Below, one piece after another: positions 1 through 5,714 of a DNA stretch of 5,714 bases. Each line of letters begins with the position of its first letter. Positions within the stretch are counted from its first letter, which is position 1. The notes beneath the pieces were generated by a model. It did not search any database, was not told the origin of the DNA, and worked only from the letters and a program-made list of their open reading frames with translations. The translations under genes were made by a program, and so were the position numbers. Origin of the DNA: Candidatus Omnitrophota bacterium (GTDB taxonomy: Bacteria; Omnitrophota; Omnitrophia; Omnitrophales; Abzuiibacteriaceae); assembly GCA_016206995.1 (NCBI GenBank), contig JACQQN010000158.1, forward strand, positions 1 through 5,714, read 5' to 3'.

Positions 1-2517
1 AATAGGTTAGGAGCTCCAGGTTTTACAACAGAACATGTGAAACAACTTTACCAATTGAATCAGCTTTTGCGCGGAGAAATGACATTTCCCATGGTGACTG
101 CGCTCAGAAATTTGATTGGGTTGAGAAGTTTAGTTGAACAACCCCAGCTTCTTATTTTGCAAGTACTTCTCAAAGGCGTCCAAAAGTCCCGCATACTTGC
201 GGGCATGCTTTCTATTGATACTATGTTTAGCCAATATTCCCAGCGCCTGCGGGAATTGGCGCCGAATGATTCAGAAGAGGTTAGATTGGTCCATGAAATT
301 AGTAAGTTTTTACCCCCGCAGCCTGCAAGAATTCCCCGTAATCAAGCGCCTGATGTTGATGAATATGATTCCAAGCCGCGGTCGAGTCCAATCACTTCGG
401 GGTCTGAACTAAGTTTATCAAGCTCAAAGAGCGAACTTCGCATGGAAGCATCTCAAGCTTTGGATCGGGTGTTAGAGAAAATTGCAGAAGCAAACAAAGC
501 AATTTCAACGCTTGATGGAAACGTTCAAGCAGGCCAGCTCGCAGGCGTGAAAAAGGTTATTGCAGAACTTTCCACAACAGTCCAGGAACTCAAAACAAAA
601 ATTGGACAGAATGTTGCGTGGAGTGAAATTGTGGTCATCGCAACAAAATTTGCTCACATCCTTCGAGGGTTAAAAAGTATCACTGACGCTTCGTTGAAGG
701 AACTTGTGAAACCCATCGAAACTCATGTTCATGAGGCTGTCGTGCTTCTTGGCAAGATTCAAATGCAAATAGCGCCAAATCAGCCAGACCAAGTGTTTGG
801 CGGAAATGCTTCAGAGGAGTTTCCGAGTGAGCAAGCAGCCTACACGATAAGGTTTAATCCTGAGCGACTTGTATTTCGAAACATAGAGCAACTGAATGGT
901 GATGTTACCGCCTCAGTTTTAGAAGAAAGAATTAAAGGTGCGATTTTGGATTTGGTTGTGAGGCACAAGAAAATTTCTACGTTAGAGATAGAGGTAAGTG
1001 ATGGAAAAGGAGGGAAAAAGACGGCTAAATTTGATATTGATCTAAAAGGTAAAGAAGCAGTTGGTGAACCCATCTCAGTTGCCGTCAAATATTCTGGAAT
1101 TGGTATTCTGAATGCTCAAGCCTTCGTTACGAGATCTGAATTACGTGCAGGTGCGCAAAATGTTAATGAAACGGCTCAACAGACTCAAGCGTTGGAACCG
1201 CTCACCCGGGAAGTGCTTGCTCAACTACTTGCTGAAACTTTTAAACGCACTAAGAAATATGGATTTCAGGTAAAAAGCCCAGGCTTCGATCAAGAAGCAA
1301 CGAATCCTCTTGTTGTAGTGGTTACAGTAAATCTCCCATGGGAAAAAGCAACCTACCAAGAAGCGGACGGTTCGCCCGGTAAGCGTGAGCTCAACTTGCT
1401 TGATCAATTCGCAAGCCAACTTCAAGCAGCGCTTGCAGAACGTTTCAGTCATTATGAAATACATCTCACAAAAGGTAAGAGGGTTGATGGTTCCGCGAAA
1501 CTTAATTTTGTCCAGCTTCATCTTTTTAACAAGTCAAAACTTGAAGCCGCAAAATCTGAACTGCGCCAAATTGAAGATGTCAATGTCGGTCGAAACGGTG
1601 TGATTACTGTTCAATTTTCAAGCAACGCGAAACAAGAAGTAAAACCCGATCAATTGGAAGCAACGCTCCGGAAAGGGGGGGTGACAAGAATTTCTCCGCT
1701 GACCACTTCTGCTGACAATTGGGCCAAGCTTCGAATCCGATTTGCGGACGGGCGAGAAAAAGAAATTTCGTTTGAACGTTCAGAGCTTCGGATATCCAAT
1801 CCAGCGGAATGGAGAAATGAAAAACCAAAAGCACAGATTCCCGACGTTGAAATCAGCCGAAGCCGAGACGGAAGAAGATCTTTGACCGTCGAGGAAATAA
1901 GGGCCTTTAATGCCATGTCTGAAAATCTGGTTGAAGAAAAAGCTCAGAAGGGAATTGGAGCCATTGTCGATCATGTGATTGCACAATCTGCTGAGCTACC
2001 GGCTGATACCCGTCAAAATTTCTTGCGTCTATTGCTACCTGCTCGGTTTCAATCAACAGAAACCACTCAGGATGTGGGATTTATTTTTACAACAGAATTT
2101 GCTTCCGATTACCTCCCGTTTATTCCAGCGATTGCCCAAAATTTGGGCAAGCCCTTTTCTTTTGTCATTCCGCGCCATTTGAGCTATCTCTATCAAGAGA
2201 TCCTCAAAATTCAGCGGGAGATGTCTTTACTGGGTATCAAATTTCACATTGCGGAAGATTATGATCAAGCGAAAGCCTATCTGAAGCAATTTGACAAAGA
2301 GCAAGTGGATGAACAATTTTCTTTTCAAATCTTTGCCGTCGGATCCAAGCATGATGCGGGGTTACGCGGACTTCTTTTTGAAAATTACATCATTGGTAAT
2401 TTAAAAGACCTTGTCATCATCCAAAACGTGGGGGAACTTTCCCGCTTTTTTGATTTTATTTCCCACGAACTCATCGCGCAATATTACGGATACCGCAAAG
2501 TTGCAATTGCGGCGTAA
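1..2517 (+). CDS. Large SELR-motif protein of unknown function, 5' end outside window
   Basis: I do not recognise the family. The frame is open from base 1 to the TAA at 2515-2517 (838 visible codons). A GTG at 37 could serve as a start, but it has no Shine-Dalgarno sequence nearby and the codons before it read as ordinary protein (NRLGAPGFTTEH), so the gene probably begins upstream. Visible layout: a helical, Leu-rich segment (codons about 13-105); a Pro/Ser-rich, probably disordered linker (about 106-143); a helical or coiled-coil segment rich in Ala, Lys, Glu and Leu (about 144-265); beta-rich segments (about 280-380 and 390-600); and an alpha/beta-looking C-terminal region (about 670-838) ending in HELIAQYYGYRK. 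The tetrapeptide SELR occurs four times, at bases 430-441, 1135-1146, 1555-1566 and 1780-1791, each near a segment boundary. No catalytic motif, signal peptide or membrane segment is visible in this part. The next gene follows after 26 bp, suggesting co-transcription. That it is coding is near certain; its function is unknown. Confidence 0.9.
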   Translation, partial: NRLGAPGFTTEHVKQLYQLNQLLRGEMTFPMVTALRNLIGLRSLVEQPQLLILQVLLKGVQKSRILAGMLSIDTMFSQYSQRLRELAPNDSEEVRLVHEISKFLPPQPARIPRNQAPDVDEYDSKPRSSPITSGSELSLSSSKSELRMEASQALDRVLEKIAEANKAISTLDGNVQAGQLAGVKKVIAELSTTVQELKTKIGQNVAWSEIVVIATKFAHILRGLKSITDASLKELVKPIETHVHEAVVLLGKIQMQIAPNQPDQVFGGNASEEFPSEQAAYTIRFNPERLVFRNIEQLNGDVTASVLEERIKGAILDLVVRHKKISTLEIEVSDGKGGKKTAKFDIDLKGKEAVGEPISVAVKYSGIGILNAQAFVTRSELRAGAQNVNETAQQTQALEPLTREVLAQLLAETFKRTKKYGFQVKSPGFDQEATNPLVVVVTVNLPWEKATYQEADGSPGKRELNLLDQFASQLQAALAERFSHYEIHLTKGKRVDGSAKLNFVQLHLFNKSKLEAAKSELRQIEDVNVGRNGVITVQFSSNAKQEVKPDQLEATLRKGGVTRISPLTTSADNWAKLRIRFADGREKEISFERSELRISNPAEWRNEKPKAQIPDVEISRSRDGRRSLTVEEIRAFNAMSENLVEEKAQKGIGAIVDHVIAQSAELPADTRQNFLRLLLPARFQSTETTQDVGFIFTTEFASDYLPFIPAIAQNLGKPFSFVIPRHLSYLYQEILKIQREMSLLGIKFHIAEDYDQAKAYLKQFDKEQVDEQFSFQIFAVGSKHDAGLRGLLFENYIIGNLKDLVIIQNVGELSRFFDFISHELIAQYYGYRKVAIAA
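430..1791 (+). repeat. Four in-frame SELR peptide motifs in the large protein
   Basis: The peptide motif [K/R]-S-E-L-R is found at bases 430-441 (KSELRMEAS), 1135-1146 (TRSELRAGA), 1555-1566 (AKSELRQIE) and 1780-1791 (ERSELRISN); the coordinates give the span of the four. A related SELS lies at 403-414, just before the first. Codons differ between copies: Ser as AGC, TCT and TCA; Leu as CTT, TTA and CTG; Arg as CGC, CGT and CGG. The repeat is therefore kept at protein level rather than being a recent DNA duplication. Spacings are 235, 140 and 75 codons. The motif sits where a structured stretch gives way to a more polar, linker-like stretch, so it may mark module ends. Its function is unknown. 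Confidence 0.7.
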
Positions 2518-2536
2518 ACCAAAAAGCTTTCTTCTC

Positions 2537-2540
2537 GAGG
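2537..2540 (+). promoter_or_regulatory. Possible ribosome binding site of the TIKI-like gene
   Basis: GAGG lies three bases before the ATG at 2544. The spacing is shorter than the usual 5-9 bases, so the site is weak support. The start itself is favoured mainly because it gives a complete signal peptide. The next in-frame ATG (2574) would remove the positively charged n-region. Confidence 0.35.
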
Positions 2541-2543
2541 TTT

Positions 2544-4103
2544 ATGAGGAAAAGATGTATTGTCAAAATTTTGATGGTGGTCGCTTGCTTCAGCGTTTTT
2601 CTCCCGACGCTGCCGCAACTCCTTTCTGCCGAGAGTTCAAAAGTCAATCTTCCACCTGAATACGCAAATGTCAAGATTCCGCCTGAACATGGCCGGATTA
2701 CGGAATACCATCATGGTTCGAAACCATTCACTATTTTTTACGTCCAAGATGCACACGTCAACATTGCCGCACAAAAAAGCATCGCGAAAATTGTCGAGCT
2801 TCTTCATTTAAAAAGAGATATCCGGCTTATTCTTGTTGAGGGCGGCATTGGAGATGTGAGCCTCACCGAATACCGCGTGGGCCCCAAAGAAAAGCGGATT
2901 GAAATTTCAGAACAGCTTCTTAAAGAAGGGAAAATCTCAGGCGAAGAATATCTCAATTTTATCGAAGATTACCCCATTCTCCTTTGGGGAATTGAAAGCC
3001 AGGTGCTTTACGATGAAAACCTGATTGCGTTTACCAAAGTGGAACCTTTAATTCCAAAAGTGACGGACAAGTTGAATGAAATTGATGCTGCCATCCGATC
3101 TTTAAAGCCGGCGCTTTATCCCAAAGCGTATTTTGATTTTGAAAGTGAGTTGGAAACGCTGGTCGCAAAAAATGATCTTTCTGGAGAAGCAAAACTCCTT
3201 CTTGCAGGAGCTCGTAAGAAACAAATTTCAGTTGCGGATTATCCCAACCTTGACATTTTGTCAAAATTGATTGAGCTCGAAGGTGGCGCTGATTTTGAGC
3301 GCGTCGATTATGAGCGAACACAGCTGGTCGCGAAACTTCAGAGAAGCGTTCCTACAAAAAAACTTCAGGAAGTGCTTCAGTTTGAGAAAACAATCGAAAA
3401 AGATGCTTTAAAGCGCGCTGATTTTTACGAAAAACTGATCCAGTTCGCTGAAGAAAATAAAGTGGACACCAAACCATTTCCTGCGCTCCGCTCCGCCGTT
3501 CCTTATTTAAGGGAGCAAGATAAAATCAATTCCATTGTATTTTTCAAAGAAAAAGAGCGTCTCGGAGAAGAAATTGCGGCGAGTTTTCTGACAAGCCCCG
3601 ATGCGAAAAAGCTTTACCAGTATTCAAAAGACCTTTGGATTTTACGCCAGCTGGTCAAACTGGAACTTTTGCCGGAAGATTACCAAACGTACCTGGAGCA
3701 TCATGATCGATTTCTCGTTGCAAAATGGGCTCCATTTTTAATGGAACAAGCAAAGCAATCAGGGAAATCTGTTTCTCTACCAAAGGAGCTTGAAAAACTT
3801 GATGAAACGATTGATTCCTTTCAGAATTTTTACCGAATTGCTAATATTCGTGACCAAGCGCTTGTTGAAAATCTCACCGAAAAAATTAAGACCGACCGGG
3901 AACCCGAAGCCGTTTTGATTGCAGGTGGTTTTCATAAGGACCGGCTCATCCGAAAACTTCTCCGGATTGGTTTTAATGTCGTTGTCATTTCTCCGAATGT
4001 TGATATCAATCAAGGCCAGGAACTTTACCGCCGCATGCTCAAGGAAAAATGGGAAAACGGCCGGTGGTACATTAAAGGGGAAGGCAAACAGCGCTCCTCG
4101 TGA
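2544..4103 (+). CDS. Exported TIKI/TraB/ChaN-like superfamily protein (putative)
   Basis: A complete 519-residue protein. Residues 1-29 form a signal peptide: basic MRKRCIVK, a hydrophobic core, and a plausible cleavage after the Ala of LLSA, so it should be exported. The folded part has three motifs that fit the TIKI/TraB/ChaN-like group. These are a strand followed by QDAH at 68-71 leading into a helix, LILVEGG at 95-101, and a C-terminal VLIAGGFH at 457-464 followed by a helix and a VVVISPN strand. In that superfamily, paired GxxH motifs and a Glu form a metal or ligand site used for proteolysis or binding. Here the second GxxH (GGFH) is intact, while the first has Gln instead of Gly. Residues of about 150-440 are a long, charged, mostly helical insertion. 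The gene starts 26 bp after the large gene and probably shares its transcript. Fold assignment is from motifs only; substrate and activity are unknown. Confidence 0.7.
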   Translation: MRKRCIVKILMVVACFSVFLPTLPQLLSAESSKVNLPPEYANVKIPPEHGRITEYHHGSKPFTIFYVQDAHVNIAAQKSIAKIVELLHLKRDIRLILVEGGIGDVSLTEYRVGPKEKRIEISEQLLKEGKISGEEYLNFIEDYPILLWGIESQVLYDENLIAFTKVEPLIPKVTDKLNEIDAAIRSLKPALYPKAYFDFESELETLVAKNDLSGEAKLLLAGARKKQISVADYPNLDILSKLIELEGGADFERVDYERTQLVAKLQRSVPTKKLQEVLQFEKTIEKDALKRADFYEKLIQFAEENKVDTKPFPALRSAVPYLREQDKINSIVFFKEKERLGEEIAASFLTSPDAKKLYQYSKDLWILRQLVKLELLPEDYQTYLEHHDRFLVAKWAPFLMEQAKQSGKSVSLPKELEKLDETIDSFQNFYRIANIRDQALVENLTEKIKTDREPEAVLIAGGFHKDRLIRKLLRIGFNVVVISPNVDINQGQELYRRMLKEKWENGRWYIKGEGKQRSS

Positions 4104-4170
4104 AGCGCGTTAATAGGTCACCAAAGCACCAGTCACCAAGTTGCTAGTGCCATTGTGCAATATAAATAAA
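4104..4170. other. Non-coding gap between the TIKI-like gene and the transposase
   Basis: These 67 bases hold the left heptamer repeats and an AT-rich run (ATATAAATAAA) just before the transposase ATG. A GTG at 4100-4102 overlaps the TGA stop of the preceding gene (GTGA) and opens a short frame, VKRVNR and so on, that stops at 4145-4147. I interpret it as a possible remnant of the original start of the gene that now begins at 4722. I see no good promoter or terminator here. Confidence 0.45.
4116..4137 (+). repeat. Left flanking heptamer repeats of the transposase unit
   Basis: Read on the minus strand, this stretch is GGTGACT-GGTGCTT-T-GGTGACC: three degenerate copies of a 7-base unit with one extra base between the second and third. 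The same type of unit occurs in the opposite orientation just after the transposase catalytic region (4707-4734). Together they look like imperfect terminal inverted repeats, or remains of an intergenic repeat into which the element inserted. Confidence 0.55.
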
Positions 4171-4725
4171 ATGAAGCGAAAACAATTGCGATTACAAAAT
4201 TACGATTATTCAATACCCGGTTATTATTTCATAACCATCTGCACAAATAACCGTCAACATGTTTTCGGGAAGGTGATAGTAGGGGCTGGCCCCTCCGCCA
4301 GCCCGAGAATAGTGTTGAATGAAATCGGATTGGTGGTGAAATCGATTTGGGAACAATTGCCCGATTGTTATGACGGTGTCGCAATTGACGAATTTGTTGT
4401 CATGCCGAATCATGTTCATGGGATTCTTACATTGACCGCAACCGGCGGGCGGCCGCAGGGGGCCGCCCCTACCATCGATTTGCCATCCGTTGTTCATCGG
4501 TTCAAATCGTTGACCGCTGCCCGATATCATAAAATCATGAAACAAAATCATTCATCATCGTCGAACAAATTATGGCAACGCAATTATTACGAACGTATCA
4601 TCCGAAACGAAAACGAATTAAATGAAATCCGTCAATACATTCTGGATAATCCTATCAAATGGGAGGAAGATCCAGAAAATGTTATGGTCAATAAAGACGT
4701 CGCGCTGGTGACGGGTGACTTGTGA
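4171..4725 (+). CDS. REP-associated tyrosine transposase (RAYT, IS200-like)
   Basis: A single-strand DNA transposase of the HUH/Y1 type. These enzymes nick and join hairpin (REP-like) sequences through a 5'-phosphotyrosine link. The protein is 184 residues from the ATG at 4171. That start is preferred over an in-frame TTG at 4141 because family members begin close to the motif seen here (RLQNYDYSIPGYYFITICT, residues 7-25). The metal-binding HUH motif is HVH at 81-83 within VVMPNHVHGIL. The C-terminal part has WQRNYYERIIRNE (135-147) and IRQYILDNPIKW (153-164); Tyr156 is the likely nucleophile by comparison with E. coli RAYT. All key residues are present, so it may be active. Two GC-rich hairpins are translated as VGAGPSASP (37-45) and GRPQGAAPT (93-101), probably surface loops. 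The last codons (VTGDL) and the TGA stop lie in the right heptamer repeats. No partner tnpB or cargo gene is present. Confidence 0.93.
   Translation: MKRKQLRLQNYDYSIPGYYFITICTNNRQHVFGKVIVGAGPSASPRIVLNEIGLVVKSIWEQLPDCYDGVAIDEFVVMPNHVHGILTLTATGGRPQGAAPTIDLPSVVHRFKSLTAARYHKIMKQNHSSSSNKLWQRNYYERIIRNENELNEIRQYILDNPIKWEEDPENVMVNKDVALVTGDL
4279..4305 (+). repeat. Internal REP-like hairpin 1 (GTAG-headed)
   Basis: GTAG (4279-4282) is followed directly by an 8-bp perfect stem, GGGCTGGC (4283-4290) with GCCAGCCC (4297-4304), around a 6-base loop CCCTCC. A GTAG at the foot of a GC-rich hairpin is the known signature of REP sequences recognised by RAYT enzymes. The repeat is exactly nine codons long and in frame. 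Confidence 0.75.
4446..4472 (-). repeat. Internal REP-like hairpin 2 (inverted copy)
   Basis: On the minus strand this is a second 27-base copy, matching hairpin 1 at 22 of 27 positions. GTAG (reverse complement of CTAC at 4469-4472) heads an 8-bp stem formed by 4447-4454 (GGGCGGCC) and 4461-4468 (GGCCGCCC) with a 6-base loop. Four of the five differences from hairpin 1 are two compensatory base-pair changes in the stem; the fifth is in the loop. Confidence 0.75.
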
Positions 4726-4734
4726 CTAGTGGCT
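4707..4734 (+). repeat. Right flanking heptamer repeats of the transposase unit
   Basis: Four contiguous 7-base units: GGTGACG, GGTGACT, TGTGACT and AGTGGCT. They encode the end of the transposase (V-T-G-D-L-stop) and also contain the GTG start codon of the next gene at 4722-4724. The orientation is opposite to the left flank repeats at 4116-4137. Confidence 0.65.
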
Positions 4735-5405
4735 TCCGCATTTTTATAAAATTAACAACGTTTCTACTCCTCATCACTTTTACAACATCCAGCTCCCTCG
4801 GGTACTCAGACATTCCGCAAACACTCTTTTCCGCACGTCACTCTGATACACTCAGGCCCGGTGCGCTAGAAGCAGATCCACAAATTGAAGCAAGACTTAG
4901 AAATGCGCTTGGCCTTCCCAATCAAACCACAGAACGGATTCCACTTGTTCCCGCGCGTCAAATCAAAAGTTTTGGATTGAGCGAGCGCTCAGAGCTCCGG
5001 AACCAAATGGTTCAAAAGCCAGGACAGTCGTTTACCCGCGAAGGCCAACTTTTGAATGCAAAAGTCCGGGGTCTTACTGAAAAGCGATTGGGAATTATTT
5101 TACATTTATTAATTGCCGTACCCATTCTTATCGTTCATTTTGTTTTCGATTTTTTTGGAGGATTGGTTCGACAAGTGATTCGTGATCGCAAAACACCCAA
5201 GATTCAGAAGGCAATTAAAAAGATATTTCACTCGGCCCGTTATCGAAATTTCTTTGAAATGGTTGATCGTAACGGCTATTTAGAAATCCGGGAACTAAAC
5301 AGAAATTATCCCATGCTGTACCGAATTTACTTTAATTCCGCCGGGGATATAAAAATTCTTTTGTTTCATGGAAAAGAAATTTTGGGTTCCGACGCCAAAC
5401 CGTAA
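4722..5405 (+). CDS. Exported/membrane protein with RSELR motif, unknown function
   Basis: I do not recognise the family. The 227-residue protein starts at GTG 4722, which overlaps the transposase stop (GTGA), so translation is probably coupled; no other start fits the hydrophobic N-terminus. Residues 5-29 form a signal peptide or N-terminal membrane anchor (FRIFIK, then a hydrophobic core and SSSLGYS). Next comes a polar, proline-containing segment (30-120) with HSDTLRPG at 40-47 and ERSELR at 88-93, the motif also present in the large gene at 1-2517. Residues 123-147 form a strong transmembrane helix, followed by a basic stretch (RQVIRDRKTPKIQKAIKK) and a small C-terminal domain with predicted beta strands (YLEIREL, RIYFN, IKILLFHG). 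The basic side of the helix suggests that the C-terminal domain is cytoplasmic, which is inference. The first four residues come from the transposase-flank repeat, so the native N-terminus may have been replaced. The next gene starts immediately after the stop. Confidence 0.82.
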   Translation: MTSGFRIFIKLTTFLLLITFTTSSSLGYSDIPQTLFSARHSDTLRPGALEADPQIEARLRNALGLPNQTTERIPLVPARQIKSFGLSERSELRNQMVQKPGQSFTREGQLLNAKVRGLTEKRLGIILHLLIAVPILIVHFVFDFFGGLVRQVIRDRKTPKIQKAIKKIFHSARYRNFFEMVDRNGYLEIRELNRNYPMLYRIYFNSAGDIKILLFHGKEILGSDAKP

Positions 5406-5714
5406 ATGATCTATCAGTTTTCGGCGAAAGGAGTTTCTATTGTTGCAATAGAAGATGGGAGCGAAACAGCCATTTTTTCATGGAGTGGTTCTAACCCATT
5501 CGTCACGATTTTTCCCGGTAATCTCGCAGACGACATGCATCCATTTATCATTGTACAAGACTCATTTTTTATTGCGTGGCGAGAGAGCCCGGGTTTTCAA
5601 GATTTAGTTGACGAACACCACCAGCAACCACAGTTTGCTTTTCGTCTTGCGCCGGATGCTTTATTGAATCAACAAAGAGAACCTTTCTATATTGATCCTT
5701 ACAATGAAGACGAG
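5406..5714 (+). CDS. Unknown protein, N-terminal part only, runs off right edge
   Basis: An ATG directly follows the TAA of the preceding gene (TAAATG, no gap) and opens a frame of 103 codons that is still open at the window end. There is no clear ribosome binding site, as expected for translational coupling. The visible part begins MIYQFSAKGVSIVAIEDGSE. It lacks a signal peptide and has alternating hydrophobic stretches with aromatic residues (AIFSWSG, FVTIFPG, FIIVQDSFFIAWRE) that suggest beta strands, possibly a beta-propeller or beta-sandwich, followed by a Gln/His-rich turn and an acidic end (FYIDPYNEDE). No catalytic motif is visible. Coding status is supported by the junction with the upstream gene, the uninterrupted frame, and protein-like composition; function cannot be assigned. 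Confidence 0.72.
   Translation, partial: MIYQFSAKGVSIVAIEDGSETAIFSWSGSNPFVTIFPGNLADDMHPFIIVQDSFFIAWRESPGFQDLVDEHHQQPQFAFRLAPDALLNQQREPFYIDPYNEDE

Noticed and set aside
37..39. GTG at 37 as the start of the large gene
   Set aside because: No ribosome binding site precedes it, and the frame is open with protein-like codons to the window edge.
1225..1521. Minus-strand open frames within the large gene (this one and others at 840-1088, 1604-1986)
   Set aside because: Overlapping shadows of a well-supported plus-strand gene with no start signals or recognisable domains.
4091..4108. Hairpin GCGCT/AGCGC at the end of the TIKI-like gene as a terminator
   Set aside because: Only five base pairs, with no following T run.
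4141..4170. TTG start adding ten residues to the transposase
   Set aside because: The extra residues (LVPLCNINK and so on) are unlike the family's N-terminus and overlap the flanking repeat; the ATG at 4171 is directly followed by conserved sequence.
4141..4170. Promoter in front of the transposase (TTGCTA and TATAAA)
   Set aside because: The spacing is about 14 bases, too short for a sigma-70 promoter, and the -10 candidate almost touches the ATG.
4210..4551. Minus-strand open frame opposite the transposase
   Set aside because: It is a shadow of a clear transposase gene and has no recognisable protein features.
4116..4734. CRISPR-like reading of the heptamer repeats
   Set aside because: Units are 7 bases, contiguous and without spacers; no cas genes are present.

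Overview
The window looks like bacterial genome sequence from an uncultured lineage, most plausibly Candidatus Omnitrophota (formerly OP3). This is an inference. It rests on very long or exported proteins of unknown function, on a recurring Ser-Glu-Leu-Arg (SELR) peptide motif in two different genes, and on an exported TraB/TIKI-like protein of a style I associate with that phylum from memory. No rRNA or housekeeping gene is present to confirm the taxonomy. All credible genes are on the + strand and lie almost end to end.

Layout: (1) 1-2517 is the 3' part of a large gene of unknown function. It is open through the left edge, and its long beta-rich or coiled-coil segments are separated by SELR motifs. 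(2) 2544-4103 is a complete exported protein whose N- and C-terminal motifs (QDAH, EGG, GGFH) fit the TIKI/TraB/ChaN-like superfamily. (3) 4171-4725 is a REP-associated tyrosine transposase (RAYT, IS200-like HUH/Tyr). It is flanked by short degenerate heptamer repeats in opposite orientations and carries two GTAG-headed hairpins of opposite orientation inside its coding sequence. (4) 4722-5405 is a small protein with a signal peptide, one further membrane segment and its own RSELR motif; its start codon overlaps the transposase stop. (5) 5406-5714 is the beginning of another gene that runs off the right edge.

The genes appear to form one transcription unit: gaps are 26 bp (gene 1 to 2), a 4-base overlap (transposase to gene 4) and 0 bp (gene 4 to 5). 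The only larger gap, 4104-4170, is the left flank of the transposase. The transposase seems to have landed between gene 2 and gene 4 in an older operon, and it now supplies the start codon of gene 4. No convincing promoter, terminator, tRNA, riboswitch or CRISPR is visible.

The most interesting material is the transposase with REP-like hairpins inside its own reading frame (their stems differ by compensatory base pairs), its apparent effect on the 5' end of gene 4, and the SELR motif that links otherwise unrelated proteins. The cellular role of the non-transposase genes cannot be told from the sequence alone beyond export of two of them.
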